NCBI RefSeq assembly: GCF_021655615.1
Contig: NZ_AP025245.1
Coordinates: 1,922,001-1,986,000, forward strand
Direction of reading: 5' to 3'
Length of the DNA stretch: 64,000 nt
Origin: Acidianus sp. HS-5
GTDB lineage: Archaea > Thermoproteota > Thermoprotei_A > Sulfolobales > Sulfolobaceae
This document shows positions 32,368 to 48,443 of the stretch, piece by piece (the first letter of the stretch is position 1; each line of letters begins with the position of its first letter). The notes beneath the pieces were generated by a model. The model was given only the letters and a program-made list of their open reading frames with translations, was not told the DNA's origin and made no database searches. Both the position numbers and the translations under genes were made by a program.

Positions 32368-32799
32368 TCAGACAATAACTACTGAGTCTATATCCATGTA
32401 TCTTTTTAAAATTAATTTCGCTCTAACAACATTCTTTCCGCTTTTTCCTATTGCAAGACCTTTATCTTGTGGATCTACTGTTATGTAGACAGTTTTCTTG
32501 CTATCATTATCTATAACTTTCACGCTCCTTACTCTTGCTGGTGACATTAAATTTTTCACCATATCCTCTAAGTTATCACTATATGCAACTATTTCTATAT
32601 CCCTTCCCAATACTTTCCTTAATCTCTTAACATTCATCCCATTTTTACCTATAGCCAAGCCCATAAAATGAGGATCTATTAAGAAAATTATTCTATTATT
32701 TTCATCATCCATTATACAATCCTTAGCTGTAACTTTAGTAATTTCTTGAAATAAAGACATATACCTTATTTCGTCTTGTGTTAACTTGATTTCTGGCAC
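32368..32799 (-). CDS. nusA: NusA-like transcription factor (two KH domains)
   Basis: 143 aa archaeal NusA, which lacks the S1 and polymerase-binding parts of bacterial NusA and consists of two KH RNA-binding domains: GLAIGKNGMNVKRL (~47) and GLAIGKSGKNVVRAK (~115). A GTG start at 32799 follows a GAGGTG site. Conserved between L30e and S12 in archaeal rpo operons; its role in archaeal termination is not established. Confidence 0.93.
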   Translation of the reverse strand: MPEIKLTQDEIRYMSLFQEITKVTAKDCIMDDENNRIIFLIDPHFMGLAIGKNGMNVKRLRKVLGRDIEIVAYSDNLEDMVKNLMSPARVRSVKVIDNDSKKTVYITVDPQDKGLAIGKSGKNVVRAKLILKRYMDIDSVVIV

Positions 32800-32812
32800 T
32801 TTATATTACACC

Positions 32813-33130
32813 TCATGAAATTGGCTTTGCAAGCTGCAGGATTTTCGATTCACCTTCATGTTCTACGCCTATTGTAGAAACCATAAAAGGCTTTCCAGCT
32901 AATGTTCCTAACTCCCATCCGCTCCCTGGATATTCGTAAACTGGTACTCCAGATATTTTAGAATAATATAGAATATCTGCCTTTAAGTCAGTCCTTAAAG
33001 TAGATGCTATTATTATTGTCTTGACTTTCCCTAGCTTTAGGTTTTTTATTGTTCTTCTTGCTCCAAATATTACTTTACCCGTTTTTAAAAGAGTTTTTAA
33101 TTCAGATTCAAATGATATTTGTTGAGACAT
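32813..33130 (-). CDS. rpl30e: Ribosomal protein L30e
   Basis: 105 aa L7Ae/L30e-fold RNA-binding protein: FGARRTIKNLKLGKVKTIIIA (split at residue ~22-42) and PVYEYPGSGWELGTLAGKPF. It lies between rpoA2 and nusA, its standard position in the crenarchaeal RNA polymerase operon. Confidence 0.94.
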   Translation of the reverse strand: MSQQISFESELKTLLKTGKVIFGARRTIKNLKLGKVKTIIIASTLRTDLKADILYYSKISGVPVYEYPGSGWELGTLAGKPFMVSTIGVEHEGESKILQLAKPIS

Positions 33131-33134
33131 TTTA

Positions 33135-34313
<1,179 letters not shown>

Positions 34314-34319
34314 CTTATA

Positions 34320-40329
<6,010 letters not shown>

Positions 40330-40330
40330 T

Positions 40331-40585
40331 TCACCCACTTATTACATACCTATAAATAATTGTCTCTCCTACTGTTTGACTTTTTCTAGTAATTTTTATA
40401 ATATCTCCTGGCTTAGCTCCAATAGCTTTCACTACTGGGTCTGATGCCTTAATCCAAGGTAATTGCTCTGGGCTAACTCCTAATGCCTTTAGCATTTTAT
40501 ATGCCTCTTCTATTGAAAGGACTTCATGCTTCGGAACTAAAGAATGAATTCTGGGATCTATTTTCTTATTAGAAGATGAACGCAT
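40331..40585 (-). CDS. rpoH: RNA polymerase subunit Rpo5 (RpoH)
   Basis: Homologue of the C-terminal domain of eukaryotic Rpb5, 84 aa: DPRIHSLVPKHEVLS, LPWIKASDPVVKAIGAKPGD (~42) and ITRKSQTVGETIIYRYV. First gene of the rpoH-B-A1-A2-L30e-nusA-S12 operon. ATG 40585 has an AAAGGTG site 6 nt upstream; TTTTTAT about 22 nt upstream is the likely TATA box. Confidence 0.94.
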   Translation of the reverse strand: MRSSSNKKIDPRIHSLVPKHEVLSIEEAYKMLKALGVSPEQLPWIKASDPVVKAIGAKPGDIIKITRKSQTVGETIIYRYVISG

Positions 40586-40637
40586 GAAATACACCTTTGA
40601 TAGATAAAAAGGCTTTCTGTAATGTAATATATAAGGT

Positions 40638-41915
40638 TTAAGCTAATGAAGCAAGTAGTTTTCTAGCGTTCTCTATCATTTGTCTTGCATTATTATATAT
40701 TTCTTCATAACTTAAATTAACTCTAGCTATTCCTTGTTGAATTGCTTTAATTCCTATTGATGCTGCAACTCTTGGATAAACTTCCCATTCAGTCATTTTT
40801 GGTATAATATAATCCTCCGAAAGTCCTTTTTCCCTAGCAAACGCTGAAAGCTCTCTAGCTGCCGCTATTACCATATCATCAGTAATAGTCTTTGCTCTGA
40901 CATCTAAAGCTCCTCTAAAAACTGCTGGAAATATAAGCGAATTATTAATCTGATTTGGAAAATCACTTCTTCCAGTTCCAACGATTCTAGCTCCTGCTTT
41001 CTTAGCCTCATCAGGTAATATTTCAGGAACAGGGTTAGCTAAGGCAAATACTATAGAGTCCTTATTCATCTTAGATATTAGCCTGGGATCTATAGTGTGA
41101 GGACCAGGTTTTGAAGCTGCTATTAATACATCTGCTCCTTCAAATGCTTGCTCTATAGTAGTAGCATTATCCTTATTTGATTCCTTAAGTAATTCGTACT
41201 TCCATGGGTTTGTATTCTTTATTTCTTCCTCATCATCCCTTCCCTTATATAATGGGCCTTTAGTATCTACAAGTATCATATTAGAATAAGGTATTCCATA
41301 CGACTTCAATAAGCGTGCTGTAGCAATATTTGCTGCTCCAACTCCATAAAATACTATCTTAATCTTAGTAGGAGATTTACCTACTATCTCTAATGCAGAA
41401 ATAAGTCCTGCTAATGTAGCTCCAGCCGTACCTTGTTGATCATCGTGCCACACTGGAATATGAAGTTCCTCTCTTAACTTATCCAATATGTAAAAACATT
41501 TAGGAGATTCTATATCTTCTAGGTTTATTCCTCCAAAAGCTGGCTCCAAAATTTTTACTGTCTCTATGATTTTGTCTGGGTCTTTAGTACCTATAGGTAG
41601 TGGTACTGCATCAACACCTCCAAGATATTTAAACAAAAGTGCTTTACCTTCCATGACTGGCATTGCAGCCTCTGGTCCTATGTTTCCTAATCCTAAAACT
41701 CTAGTTCCGTCAGTTACTACTGCTATGGAATTCCATCTATAGGTATATTGAAATGATAAGTCAGGATTTTTGTTTATTTCTTTAGAGACTGCGGCAACTC
41801 CAGGAGTGTATAAAATTGCAAAATCGTCTAGTGATTTTATAGGAACCTTAGGTAGTACTTGAATTTTGCCTTTATACTTGGACGAAACTTCAATTGCTAA
41901 CTTGTCATAATCCAA
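40638..41915 (-). CDS. Malic enzyme (NAD(P)-dependent malate dehydrogenase, decarboxylating)
   Basis: Oxidative decarboxylation of malate to pyruvate. 425 aa short prokaryotic form: YTPGVAAVSKEI (~34), VTDGTRVLGLGNIGP (~68), PAFGGINLEDIESPKCF (~130), VWHDDQQGTAGATLAGLI (~155, metal and substrate site), the Rossmann loop FYGVGAANIATARLL (~188) and FALANPVPEI (~280). Cofactor preference cannot be read with confidence. Monocistronic between rpoH and the divergent infB. Confidence 0.93.
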   Translation of the reverse strand: MDYDKLAIEVSSKYKGKIQVLPKVPIKSLDDFAILYTPGVAAVSKEINKNPDLSFQYTYRWNSIAVVTDGTRVLGLGNIGPEAAMPVMEGKALLFKYLGGVDAVPLPIGTKDPDKIIETVKILEPAFGGINLEDIESPKCFYILDKLREELHIPVWHDDQQGTAGATLAGLISALEIVGKSPTKIKIVFYGVGAANIATARLLKSYGIPYSNMILVDTKGPLYKGRDDEEEIKNTNPWKYELLKESNKDNATTIEQAFEGADVLIAASKPGPHTIDPRLISKMNKDSIVFALANPVPEILPDEAKKAGARIVGTGRSDFPNQINNSLIFPAVFRGALDVRAKTITDDMVIAAARELSAFAREKGLSEDYIIPKMTEWEVYPRVAASIGIKAIQQGIARVNLSYEEIYNNARQMIENARKLLASLA

Positions 41916-41988
41916 ACTTACAACCCATTATATCAAGAGAATGTGAGCTTAAAAATAATAACATAAAATTAAAGTAATCTATGTCACG

Positions 41989-43782
41989 GTGATCTATTTG
42001 CCTAAATTAAGACAACCAATAGTAGTTGTTCTAGGACATGTAGACCATGGAAAGACAACTTTGTTAGATAAAATAAGAGGTACGGCTATGGTTAAAAAAG
42101 AGCCTGGAGAAATGACTCAAGAAGTAGGAGCAAGCTTTGTTCCTACTTCTGTGATAGCAAAGACTGCAGAACCGTTAAAGAATGTAATACCTATAAAATT
42201 GGAAATTCCGGGCTTGCTTTTTATTGATACTCCAGGGCATGAATTATTCTCTAATCTTAGAAGAAGAGGAGGAAGCGTTGCTGACATAGCCATCTTAGTA
42301 GTTGATATCATGGAAGGTTTTCAAAAGCAGACTTATGAATCAATAGAGATTTTAAAAGAAAGGAAAGTTCCATTTTTAGTAGCAGCCAATAAAATAGATC
42401 GCATACCTGGATGGAAGCCTTATGAAAACGAACCATTCCTTTTTAGTTTACAGAAACAAAGTCCCACTGTACAGAAAAAGCTAGACGAGCTAGTCTATAA
42501 CATCGTAATACAATTAGCTACTGAGAACTTTAATGCTGATAGGTTTGACAGAGTTAAGGATTTTACAAAATACGTTGCAATAATACCAGTTTCTGGAAAA
42601 ACTGGAGAAGGAATACCTGAATTATTAGCAATGTTAGCTGGTTTAACCCAGCGTTATATGCAGGGCAAATTAAAGTTTGTTGAAGGACCAGCAAAAGGTG
42701 TAATTTTAGAGGTTAAAGAAGATCCTGGCATAGGGCATACTGTAGATGTGATAATTTATGATGGAATTTTGCATAAGAATGATACCATAGTTCTTGGAGG
42801 ACTTAACGGAATTATTGTAACTAAAGTAAGAGGAATCTTGCTTCCTGCCCCATTGCAAGACATGAGACTTGCGAAGAGTGGATATAGATCTGTTGATGAA
42901 GTATCTGCAGCTGCAGGTGTAAAGATTTCGGCTCCAAATCTTGAGGAAGCTTTAGCTGGATCTCCTTTGTATGTCGCTGAAGATGATAGTAAAATAGGAG
43001 ATTACAAAAAGATAATTGAGGAAGAACTGTCAAAAATTAGATTCTCTAAAGATGTAAAAGGAATAGTTGTAAAAGCGGATAGCTTAGGGGTATTAGAATC
43101 AATTATCACCGCATTGGAGAAAAGAGGTATACCGGTAAGACTTGCAGATATAGGACCTATAACTAAAAGAGATATAGTGGAAGCTGAGTTAGCTGGTAAA
43201 GAAGAGGAAGAATATAGAATAATAGCAGCATTTAGAGTTAAGCCTATAGGAAATCTGGATACATCTAAGATTAAAATTATCTATAATGATATAATATATC
43301 AGTTAATAGACGAAGTGGAAAAGCAAATTAATGACGTAAGAGAGAGAAAGAAGAGAAGAACTTATGATAGTTTAATACTTCCTGGAAAGATAAAGATTCT
43401 ACCGGGTTTTGTGTTTAGAAGAAGTGACCCAGTAATTGTTGGAGTAGAAATTGAGGGAGGAATAGTTAAACCTAAATTTCCATTAATTAACGATAGCGGT
43501 AAAAAAATTGGGGAAATTCTACAAATACAAGATAATAAAAAAACACTAGATAAAGCTACTAAAGGTATGGAAGTTGCAATTTCGATTAAAGGCAATATAA
43601 TGGTTGGAAGGCAGATAAATGAAGGAGACATTCTTTATACTGATGTACCTAAAGAAGATTTAGAAATTCTAGTTAACAATTACAAAGATACAATAACAGA
43701 CGACATGAAAGAAGTAATACAAGAATTAATTAGGATAAAAAGAGTAGAAGATCCTTTATATGGTTTGACTATTAAGCTGTAA
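41989..43782 (+). CDS. infB: Translation initiation factor aIF5B (IF2-like)
   Basis: GTPase for subunit joining. 597 aa: G1 GHVDHGKT (~17), G3 DTPGHE (~82), G4 NKID (~136), then domain II, the lever-like domain III with KGIVVKADSLGVLESI (~358) and domain IV. The start is GTG 41989; TTG 41998 is possible. No ATG fits, and ACATAAAATTA about 24 nt upstream makes GTG leaderless. The 3' end overlaps convergent ndk by 27 nt. Confidence 0.95.
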   Translation: MIYLPKLRQPIVVVLGHVDHGKTTLLDKIRGTAMVKKEPGEMTQEVGASFVPTSVIAKTAEPLKNVIPIKLEIPGLLFIDTPGHELFSNLRRRGGSVADIAILVVDIMEGFQKQTYESIEILKERKVPFLVAANKIDRIPGWKPYENEPFLFSLQKQSPTVQKKLDELVYNIVIQLATENFNADRFDRVKDFTKYVAIIPVSGKTGEGIPELLAMLAGLTQRYMQGKLKFVEGPAKGVILEVKEDPGIGHTVDVIIYDGILHKNDTIVLGGLNGIIVTKVRGILLPAPLQDMRLAKSGYRSVDEVSAAAGVKISAPNLEEALAGSPLYVAEDDSKIGDYKKIIEEELSKIRFSKDVKGIVVKADSLGVLESIITALEKRGIPVRLADIGPITKRDIVEAELAGKEEEEYRIIAAFRVKPIGNLDTSKIKIIYNDIIYQLIDEVEKQINDVRERKKRRTYDSLILPGKIKILPGFVFRRSDPVIVGVEIEGGIVKPKFPLINDSGKKIGEILQIQDNKKTLDKATKGMEVAISIKGNIMVGRQINEGDILYTDVPKEDLEILVNNYKDTITDDMKEVIQELIRIKRVEDPLYGLTIKL

Positions 43783-44193
43783 CTGTATATCCTCGAAAAA
43801 TAATGACATTTCTTTTTTGGCCTTCTCAGGAGAATCTGAAGCATGTATTACGTTTTCTCCTTTGCTTAATGCATAATCTCCTCTTATAGTTCCTGGTAAA
43901 GCTTCTTTAGGATCAGTAGCGCCTATCATTTTCCTTATAACGCCCACTGCTTCATCCCCTTCTATTACCATGCAAACTACTGGACCGGAAGTTATGTAAG
44001 ATATTAGATCCTCGAAGAACGATTTACCCTTATGTTCTTCATACAATTTTTCTGCGGTTTCTCTGGAAATTCTTAGCATTTTCATTGCTATAATATTTAA
44101 ACCTCTCTTCTCAAATCTGCTTATTATCTCTCCTATTAGCCTTCTCTTTACACCATCGGGTTTTATCATTACAAACTCTAATTGGCTTACCAT
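43756..44193 (-). CDS. ndk: Nucleoside diphosphate kinase
   Basis: Balances nucleoside triphosphates through a phosphohistidine. 145 aa: FVMIKPDGVKRRLIGEI (~8), the region GTIRGDYALS (~100) and the active-site histidine in NVIHASDSPEKA (~113). The start codon shares one base with the rpl24e stop (TAATG). L24e-Ndk is a conserved archaeal pair. Confidence 0.96.
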   Translation of the reverse strand: MVSQLEFVMIKPDGVKRRLIGEIISRFEKRGLNIIAMKMLRISRETAEKLYEEHKGKSFFEDLISYITSGPVVCMVIEGDEAVGVIRKMIGATDPKEALPGTIRGDYALSKGENVIHASDSPEKAKKEMSLFFEDIQLQLNSQTI

Positions 44194-44381
44194 TATCTAA
44201 CCCTCATATACGATGATGTCCATTTTAATTTTCTTGGATCTCTATGATATTTTAACATATATTTTCTGCATTTGCTGGAACAGAACCATAAAATCGTGCC
44301 ATCATTCATAACATACATTAAACCGGTTCCAGGCCTAATTTCTTTACCACAAAAGCTACACTTGTGAGTTACTGGAGGCAT
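44193..44381 (-). CDS. rpl24e: Ribosomal protein L24e
   Basis: 62 aa with the zinc finger THKCSFCGKEIRPGTG and WFCSSKCRKY, ending RKLKWTSSYMRVR. The ATG at 44381 is where homology begins; the longer open frame upstream is antisense to rps28e and must be non-coding. It is divergent from rps28e across 67 bp and translationally coupled to ndk. Confidence 0.93.
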   Translation of the reverse strand: MPPVTHKCSFCGKEIRPGTGLMYVMNDGTILWFCSSKCRKYMLKYHRDPRKLKWTSSYMRVR

Positions 44382-44397
44382 TTTTACCCACTTAAAT

Positions 44398-44430
<33 letters not shown>

Positions 44431-44448
44431 TTATTATACTGATCAGAT

Positions 44449-44694
44449 ATGAGTGAGAAAAAAGCTGAAACGTCTCCTATAATAGAGGAGTTTGGATTTC
44501 CTGCGGAAGTTATACAGATATTGGATAGAACTGGAGTAACTGGAGAAGTTACCCAAGTTAGAGTTAGAGTTTTAGAAGGTAGAGACAAAGGAAGAATATT
44601 AACTAGAAACATAAAAGGCCCAGTAAGATTAGGCGACATAGTAATTCTCAGAGAGACTGAAAGAGAAGCAAGAAAGTTAACCACAAAGAGGTAA
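44449..44694 (+). CDS. rps28e: Ribosomal protein S28e
   Basis: 81 aa OB-fold small-subunit protein: PAEVIQILDRTGVTGEVTQV and NIKGPVRLGDIVILRETERE (residue ~54). In many archaea L7ae, S28e, L24e and Ndk form one operon; here S28e points away from L24e-ndk, and L7ae is absent. It is followed after 4 nt by upp. Confidence 0.94.
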   Translation: MSEKKAETSPIIEEFGFPAEVIQILDRTGVTGEVTQVRVRVLEGRDKGRILTRNIKGPVRLGDIVILRETEREARKLTTKR

Positions 44695-44698
44695 ATTC

Positions 44699-45349
44699 AT
44701 GCCTCTATTTTTGTTATCTTCTCCTCTTTCTTTACATATATTAACACAAATCAGGAATAAAGACACTGATCAAGTCAATTTCAGAAAGGGCTTAGTAAGA
44801 CTAGGAAGATTAATAGGTTACGAAATAGCTAACATCATGGATTACGACATAATAGAAGTTGAAACGCCGTTAGGTGTAAAAACCAAAGGAGTCAGAATTT
44901 ATGATTTAGAAAACGTAATTATTATAAACATCTTAAGGGCCGCAACACCACTAGTAGAAGGTCTACTTAAAGCTTTTCCTGCAGCTAGACAAGGAGTTGT
45001 GACTGCTAGAAGGAAAGAATTTGAAGGAAAGGAACCTCCAAAGGAAATGGAGGTAGAAATTTTTTATGAAAAAATCCCTGAAATTAGAAAAGGTATAGAT
45101 AACGTAATAATAAGTGATCCAATGGTGGCAACTGCAAGTACAATGCTAAAAGTTCTAGAAAAAGTTGCTAAGGAGGATCCTAAGAGAATTTATATTGCGT
45201 CAGTAATAGCCTCGGAGTATGGTGTAAAAAGAATCTTAGAACTGTATCCACAAGTATACTTTTTCACAATATCAATAGATCCAGAGTTAAATAATAAAGG
45301 CTATATAGTTCCGGGGTTAGGAGATGCAGGAGACAGATCTTTCGGATGA
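44699..45349 (+). CDS. upp: Uracil phosphoribosyltransferase
   Basis: Converts uracil and PRPP to UMP. 216 aa, the length of the GTP-activated, CTP-inhibited Sulfolobus enzyme. NILRAATPLVEGLLKAFP (~79), the PRPP loop IISDPMVATASTM (~142) and the uracil loop GYIVPGLGDAGDRSFG at the C terminus are intact. It overlaps cdd by 26 nt, forming a pyrimidine-salvage unit. Confidence 0.95.
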   Translation: MPLFLLSSPLSLHILTQIRNKDTDQVNFRKGLVRLGRLIGYEIANIMDYDIIEVETPLGVKTKGVRIYDLENVIIINILRAATPLVEGLLKAFPAARQGVVTARRKEFEGKEPPKEMEVEIFYEKIPEIRKGIDNVIISDPMVATASTMLKVLEKVAKEDPKRIYIASVIASEYGVKRILELYPQVYFFTISIDPELNNKGYIVPGLGDAGDRSFG

Positions 45350-45719
45350 GAAATTATTGGAAATTGCTAGAAATGCTGCAAGAAACTCTTATGCTCCATA
45401 TTCAAATATTCACGTAGGCGCAGCGCTACTAACTGAAGATGGCAAAATATTTACCGGAACTAATGTGGAAAACTCGTCCTATGGGCTCTCAATATGTGCT
45501 GAAAGAGTCGCAGTTTTTAACGCTGTCAGCAATGGATATAAGAAGTTCAAGAAGATTGCTATAATAACATCTGAAGGAAAAGGTATAATGCCATGTGGAG
45601 CATGTAGACAAGTATTGGCAGAATTTTCTAACAATATACATATAATAACTCTTGATAAGGATAGTAACGTGATAAAATTTAAGTTAAATGATTTATTACC
45701 GCATGCATTTAGGTTATAG
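45324..45719 (+). CDS. cdd: Cytidine deaminase
   Basis: Zinc enzyme turning cytidine into uridine. 131 aa tetrameric type: PYSNIHVGAAL (~25), TGTNVENSSYGLSICAERVA (~42, with the CAE zinc and proton-shuttle motif) and MPCGACRQVLAEF (~89, with the other two zinc cysteines). It overlaps upp by 26 nt and precedes gatB by 10 nt. Confidence 0.95.
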   Translation: MQETDLSDEKLLEIARNAARNSYAPYSNIHVGAALLTEDGKIFTGTNVENSSYGLSICAERVAVFNAVSNGYKKFKKIAIITSEGKGIMPCGACRQVLAEFSNNIHIITLDKDSNVIKFKLNDLLPHAFRL

Positions 45720-45729
45720 AGTGATAAAA

Positions 45730-47148
45730 ATGCCGAAGATAGGTCTAGAAGTTCACGTTCATTTAAATTCACTAAAAACTAAATTATTCTGCTCTTGCCC
45801 TACAGATTATGTTGGAAAAGAACCTAATACTGTAGTTTGTCCAGTTTGCTTAGGTTTGCCTGGTGCAATTCCAGTGCTAAATGAAGAAGCTCTCAAAAAA
45901 GCCGTAATGGTTGCAATAGCTCTTAACTGCGAGATAGCCCCCTATTTAATATTTAATAGAAAACATTATTTTTATCCCGATATGGCAAAAAATTATCAGA
46001 TTTCCCAATATGACGGCCCTGGTAGTATGGCAATAGCTAAAGCCGGATACATTAACTTAGGTAATAAGAAAATAAGAATAAGAAGAATAAATATCGAAGA
46101 GGATCCTGCAAAATCTGTTTATCCCTCAGGCTCAATGTTAACTAGTAAATATACTCTTCTAGATTATAATAGATCTGGTATAGGACTTCTGGAAATAGTG
46201 ACTGAACCAGATCTCGAACAACCTAAGGAGGCTAGAGAATTTTTAAATAAATTAAGGTCGATTTTAGAGCACTTAGATGTATGCAACTGTGAAATTGAAG
46301 GCTCAATGAGAGCTGACGTTAATGTTTCAGTAGAAGGGGGAGAAAGAGTAGAAGTAAAGAACGTCGGTTCAATCAGAGATGTTGAAGATGCAATAAAATA
46401 TGAGGTTGCTAGGCAGAAAGCCGCTATTTCTCAAGGATTAAAGGTAATTAGAGAGACAAGACATTGGGATGCTGAAAGAAAAGTTACTGTTCCAATTAGA
46501 TTAAAGGAATCTGAAGAAGATTATAGATATTTCCCAGACCCAGACTTACCTCCATATGAGATAACTGAAGATTATATAAGAAAAATAAAAGAGTTAATGC
46601 CAGAGCTTCCAGATGCTAGACAAAAAAGAATAGTGGAAACGTATGGCATCACTGAATACGATGCAGAAGTATTAGTTTCTGATAAGGCACTTGCTGATTT
46701 ATTTGAGAAGGCTACAAAATTATATGATAACTATAAAAAATTGGCTAACGTTATAATAAATGATTATTTAAGATGGATAAATGATAAGAACTTAAGAGTC
46801 ACGGATTCTAAGGCTACGCCAGAGGCTTTAGCTGAGCTTATGAATATGATGGATAAAGGAGTGATCTCAATAAAGATTGTGAAGGAAATTTTACCTCAAA
46901 TAATTCTTGAAGGGAAAAACCCAAGAGAGATAATTGAGAAAGAGAAATTAAATGTGATAACCGATAAAGAGTACCTAGAAAAAATAATAGAGGAAGTATT
47001 AGAAGAAGATAAAGATGCAGCATTAGCTGCTAAAAAAGATCCAAAGATTATAAACTATCTTGTAGGTAAGGTAATGAAAAAGACTAAGGGCAAGGCCGAT
47101 CCGTATTTAACAAATCAATTACTAAAAGAAAAAATTCAGAATATTTAA
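45730..47148 (+). CDS. gatB: Aspartyl/glutamyl-tRNA amidotransferase subunit B
   Basis: tRNA-binding kinase subunit of GatCAB; in archaea the complex mainly makes Asn-tRNA from Asp-tRNA. 472 aa: PKIGLEVHVHL start, zinc site CSCPTDYVGKEPNTVVCPVC, KHYFYPDMAKNYQISQYD (~78), YNRSGIGLLEIVTEPD (~140), and the helical C-terminal YqeY-like domain (~315-470). ATG 45730 is preferred over an in-frame ATG 42 nt upstream inside cdd because GTGAT precedes it. gatA and gatC are not in the window. Confidence 0.94.
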   Translation: MPKIGLEVHVHLNSLKTKLFCSCPTDYVGKEPNTVVCPVCLGLPGAIPVLNEEALKKAVMVAIALNCEIAPYLIFNRKHYFYPDMAKNYQISQYDGPGSMAIAKAGYINLGNKKIRIRRINIEEDPAKSVYPSGSMLTSKYTLLDYNRSGIGLLEIVTEPDLEQPKEAREFLNKLRSILEHLDVCNCEIEGSMRADVNVSVEGGERVEVKNVGSIRDVEDAIKYEVARQKAAISQGLKVIRETRHWDAERKVTVPIRLKESEEDYRYFPDPDLPPYEITEDYIRKIKELMPELPDARQKRIVETYGITEYDAEVLVSDKALADLFEKATKLYDNYKKLANVIINDYLRWINDKNLRVTDSKATPEALAELMNMMDKGVISIKIVKEILPQIILEGKNPREIIEKEKLNVITDKEYLEKIIEEVLEEDKDAALAAKKDPKIINYLVGKVMKKTKGKADPYLTNQLLKEKIQNI

Positions 47149-47150
47149 TC

Positions 47151-47200
47151 GCAGCGTGGGTCTATCATCATTTTTCAGAACTTAAGTTGTAGCTCATCTA
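47151..47200 (-). ncRNA. Possible C/D box guide RNA after gatB
   Basis: On the minus strand: C-like TAGATGA, 15-nt guide, D' CTGA, AAA spacer, a perfect C' box ATGATGA, 10-nt guide, then CTGC where CTGA is expected. The D'/C' core is good, but the outer boxes are imperfect and the first guide is long. Confidence 0.35.
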
Positions 47201-47227
47201 AGTAATATAAGATTGGGGAAAGATAAA

Positions 47228-47941
47228 ATGATTAAAGTTACTAAAGATAAAGAGATTAGAAATAGATTATTAGCTATTGATATACTTAGGGAACTTAAAA
47301 ATTCATACACATATAAAGAGCTTTCAGAAATATTTGGAATTCAAGAAACACTTATTTGTAGATATGTAAACGGGAATACTGTACCTAGTGACTTACAGAG
47401 CATGGAAATAGTTTCAAAAATTAAAAATAAGGAATTTCTATTGAAATTTTTCAAAAATAAAATTAAAGTTCTAGAAGACGGCTATATAGATTCTTCACAA
47501 TTATTACTTTATCCGAATTTATTAAAATTAATTTTAGAACTTTATCTCACAAAAATAATACATCAAGATAATGTAGATAAGATCTTTAGTATAGCCACAA
47601 ACGGAGTACCTTTCGCTACTGTTGTGTCTCTAATATTAGATAAGCCTCTATTGATAGCAAAAAAACATAAAGATTCTATCAATTTAGAATATTATGAAGA
47701 AAGTCTGAAAGAAACTGATAGTGTTGTTAATAACATATATTTAAGAAAGGATTTGATAAAGAAAAACGATAAGATATTAATAGTAGATGATGTTATTAAG
47801 TCAGGCAAAACTATAAGCTCTTCTATAAAGCTTCTTCAAAAAGCCAATGTTAGAGTAGTAGGAATATTAGTTATAGTAGGTAATTTGAATAATATAAAGT
47901 ATCTTAAAGATGAGAATATTCAAGTGATATTCAACATATGA
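47228..47941 (+). CDS. HTH-phosphoribosyltransferase regulator (GfcR/PurR-like)
   Basis: 237 aa from ATG 47228. The N-terminal helix-turn-helix (YTYKELSEIFGIQ and the helix around ICRYVNGN, ~30-58) precedes a type I phosphoribosyltransferase fold with the PRPP loop ILIVDDVIKSGKTISS (~180). Such fusions in archaea sense PRPP or a nucleotide and regulate transcription; GfcR of haloarchaea is an example. GTAATATAAG about 23 nt upstream suggests a leaderless mRNA. First gene of a four-gene unit ending in arfC, with a 4-nt overlap to the next gene, so control of nucleotide or riboflavin metabolism is possible (inference). Confidence 0.8.
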   Translation: MIKVTKDKEIRNRLLAIDILRELKNSYTYKELSEIFGIQETLICRYVNGNTVPSDLQSMEIVSKIKNKEFLLKFFKNKIKVLEDGYIDSSQLLLYPNLLKLILELYLTKIIHQDNVDKIFSIATNGVPFATVVSLILDKPLLIAKKHKDSINLEYYEESLKETDSVVNNIYLRKDLIKKNDKILIVDDVIKSGKTISSSIKLLQKANVRVVGILVIVGNLNNIKYLKDENIQVIFNI

Positions 47942-48441
47942 CGTTCGCATACCTAGGAAACGGAGTATATACTCTTAATAATGGAATATATATTATAAAT
48001 ACTGAAAACGATTTTTTCATAATAGATACTACTGAGGACATAGGAAATTCCGAGATAATGGATATCCTAGAAATAACAAAAGGTAAAAGACCTAGATATA
48101 TTATCTTAACCAGTTGTTGTAAATCAGTTAGTGGAGGGGCATGGTATATTTACCAGACGCTAGGGATAAAGATAATTGCACACTATCCAGATTCAATCAG
48201 CATAAGACACGGAGAATGCAATAATCTTAGTTATACTCCAGTAAATGTTTCATTGGAGCTTAAAGGATATGTGAATTGTATTGACAATATAAAAATAATT
48301 AATTCTAAGGTTCCTACAAATGGTTCAATAATAGTTAAATGGAAGAATTTCCTTTTTGTAGGAAATAACAAGACACTCTCCCCATATGGCAATGAAGTTA
48401 AATACGTATGCGGAATTAATGGATGTATAAAGGTGCAATAA
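47938..48441 (+). CDS. Metallo-beta-lactamase-like protein without zinc ligands
   Basis: 167 aa that thread on the MBL fold: LGNGVYTLNNGIYIINTEND and FFIIDTTED (strands and first aspartate region), RYIILTSCCKSVSGGAWYIY where HxHxDH should be, and FLFVGNNKT where the GD ligand is expected. His, His, Asp and His of the motif read Ser, Cys, Ser and Val, and the later Asp reads Asn. It therefore cannot bind the usual two zinc ions and may be a structural or ligand-binding pseudoenzyme. It is coupled to the HTH-PRT gene (ATGA) and followed after 2 nt by the cysteine-rich gene. Confidence 0.7.
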   Translation: MTFAYLGNGVYTLNNGIYIINTENDFFIIDTTEDIGNSEIMDILEITKGKRPRYIILTSCCKSVSGGAWYIYQTLGIKIIAHYPDSISIRHGECNNLSYTPVNVSLELKGYVNCIDNIKIINSKVPTNGSIIVKWKNFLFVGNNKTLSPYGNEVKYVCGINGCIKVQ

Positions 48442-48443
48442 GA

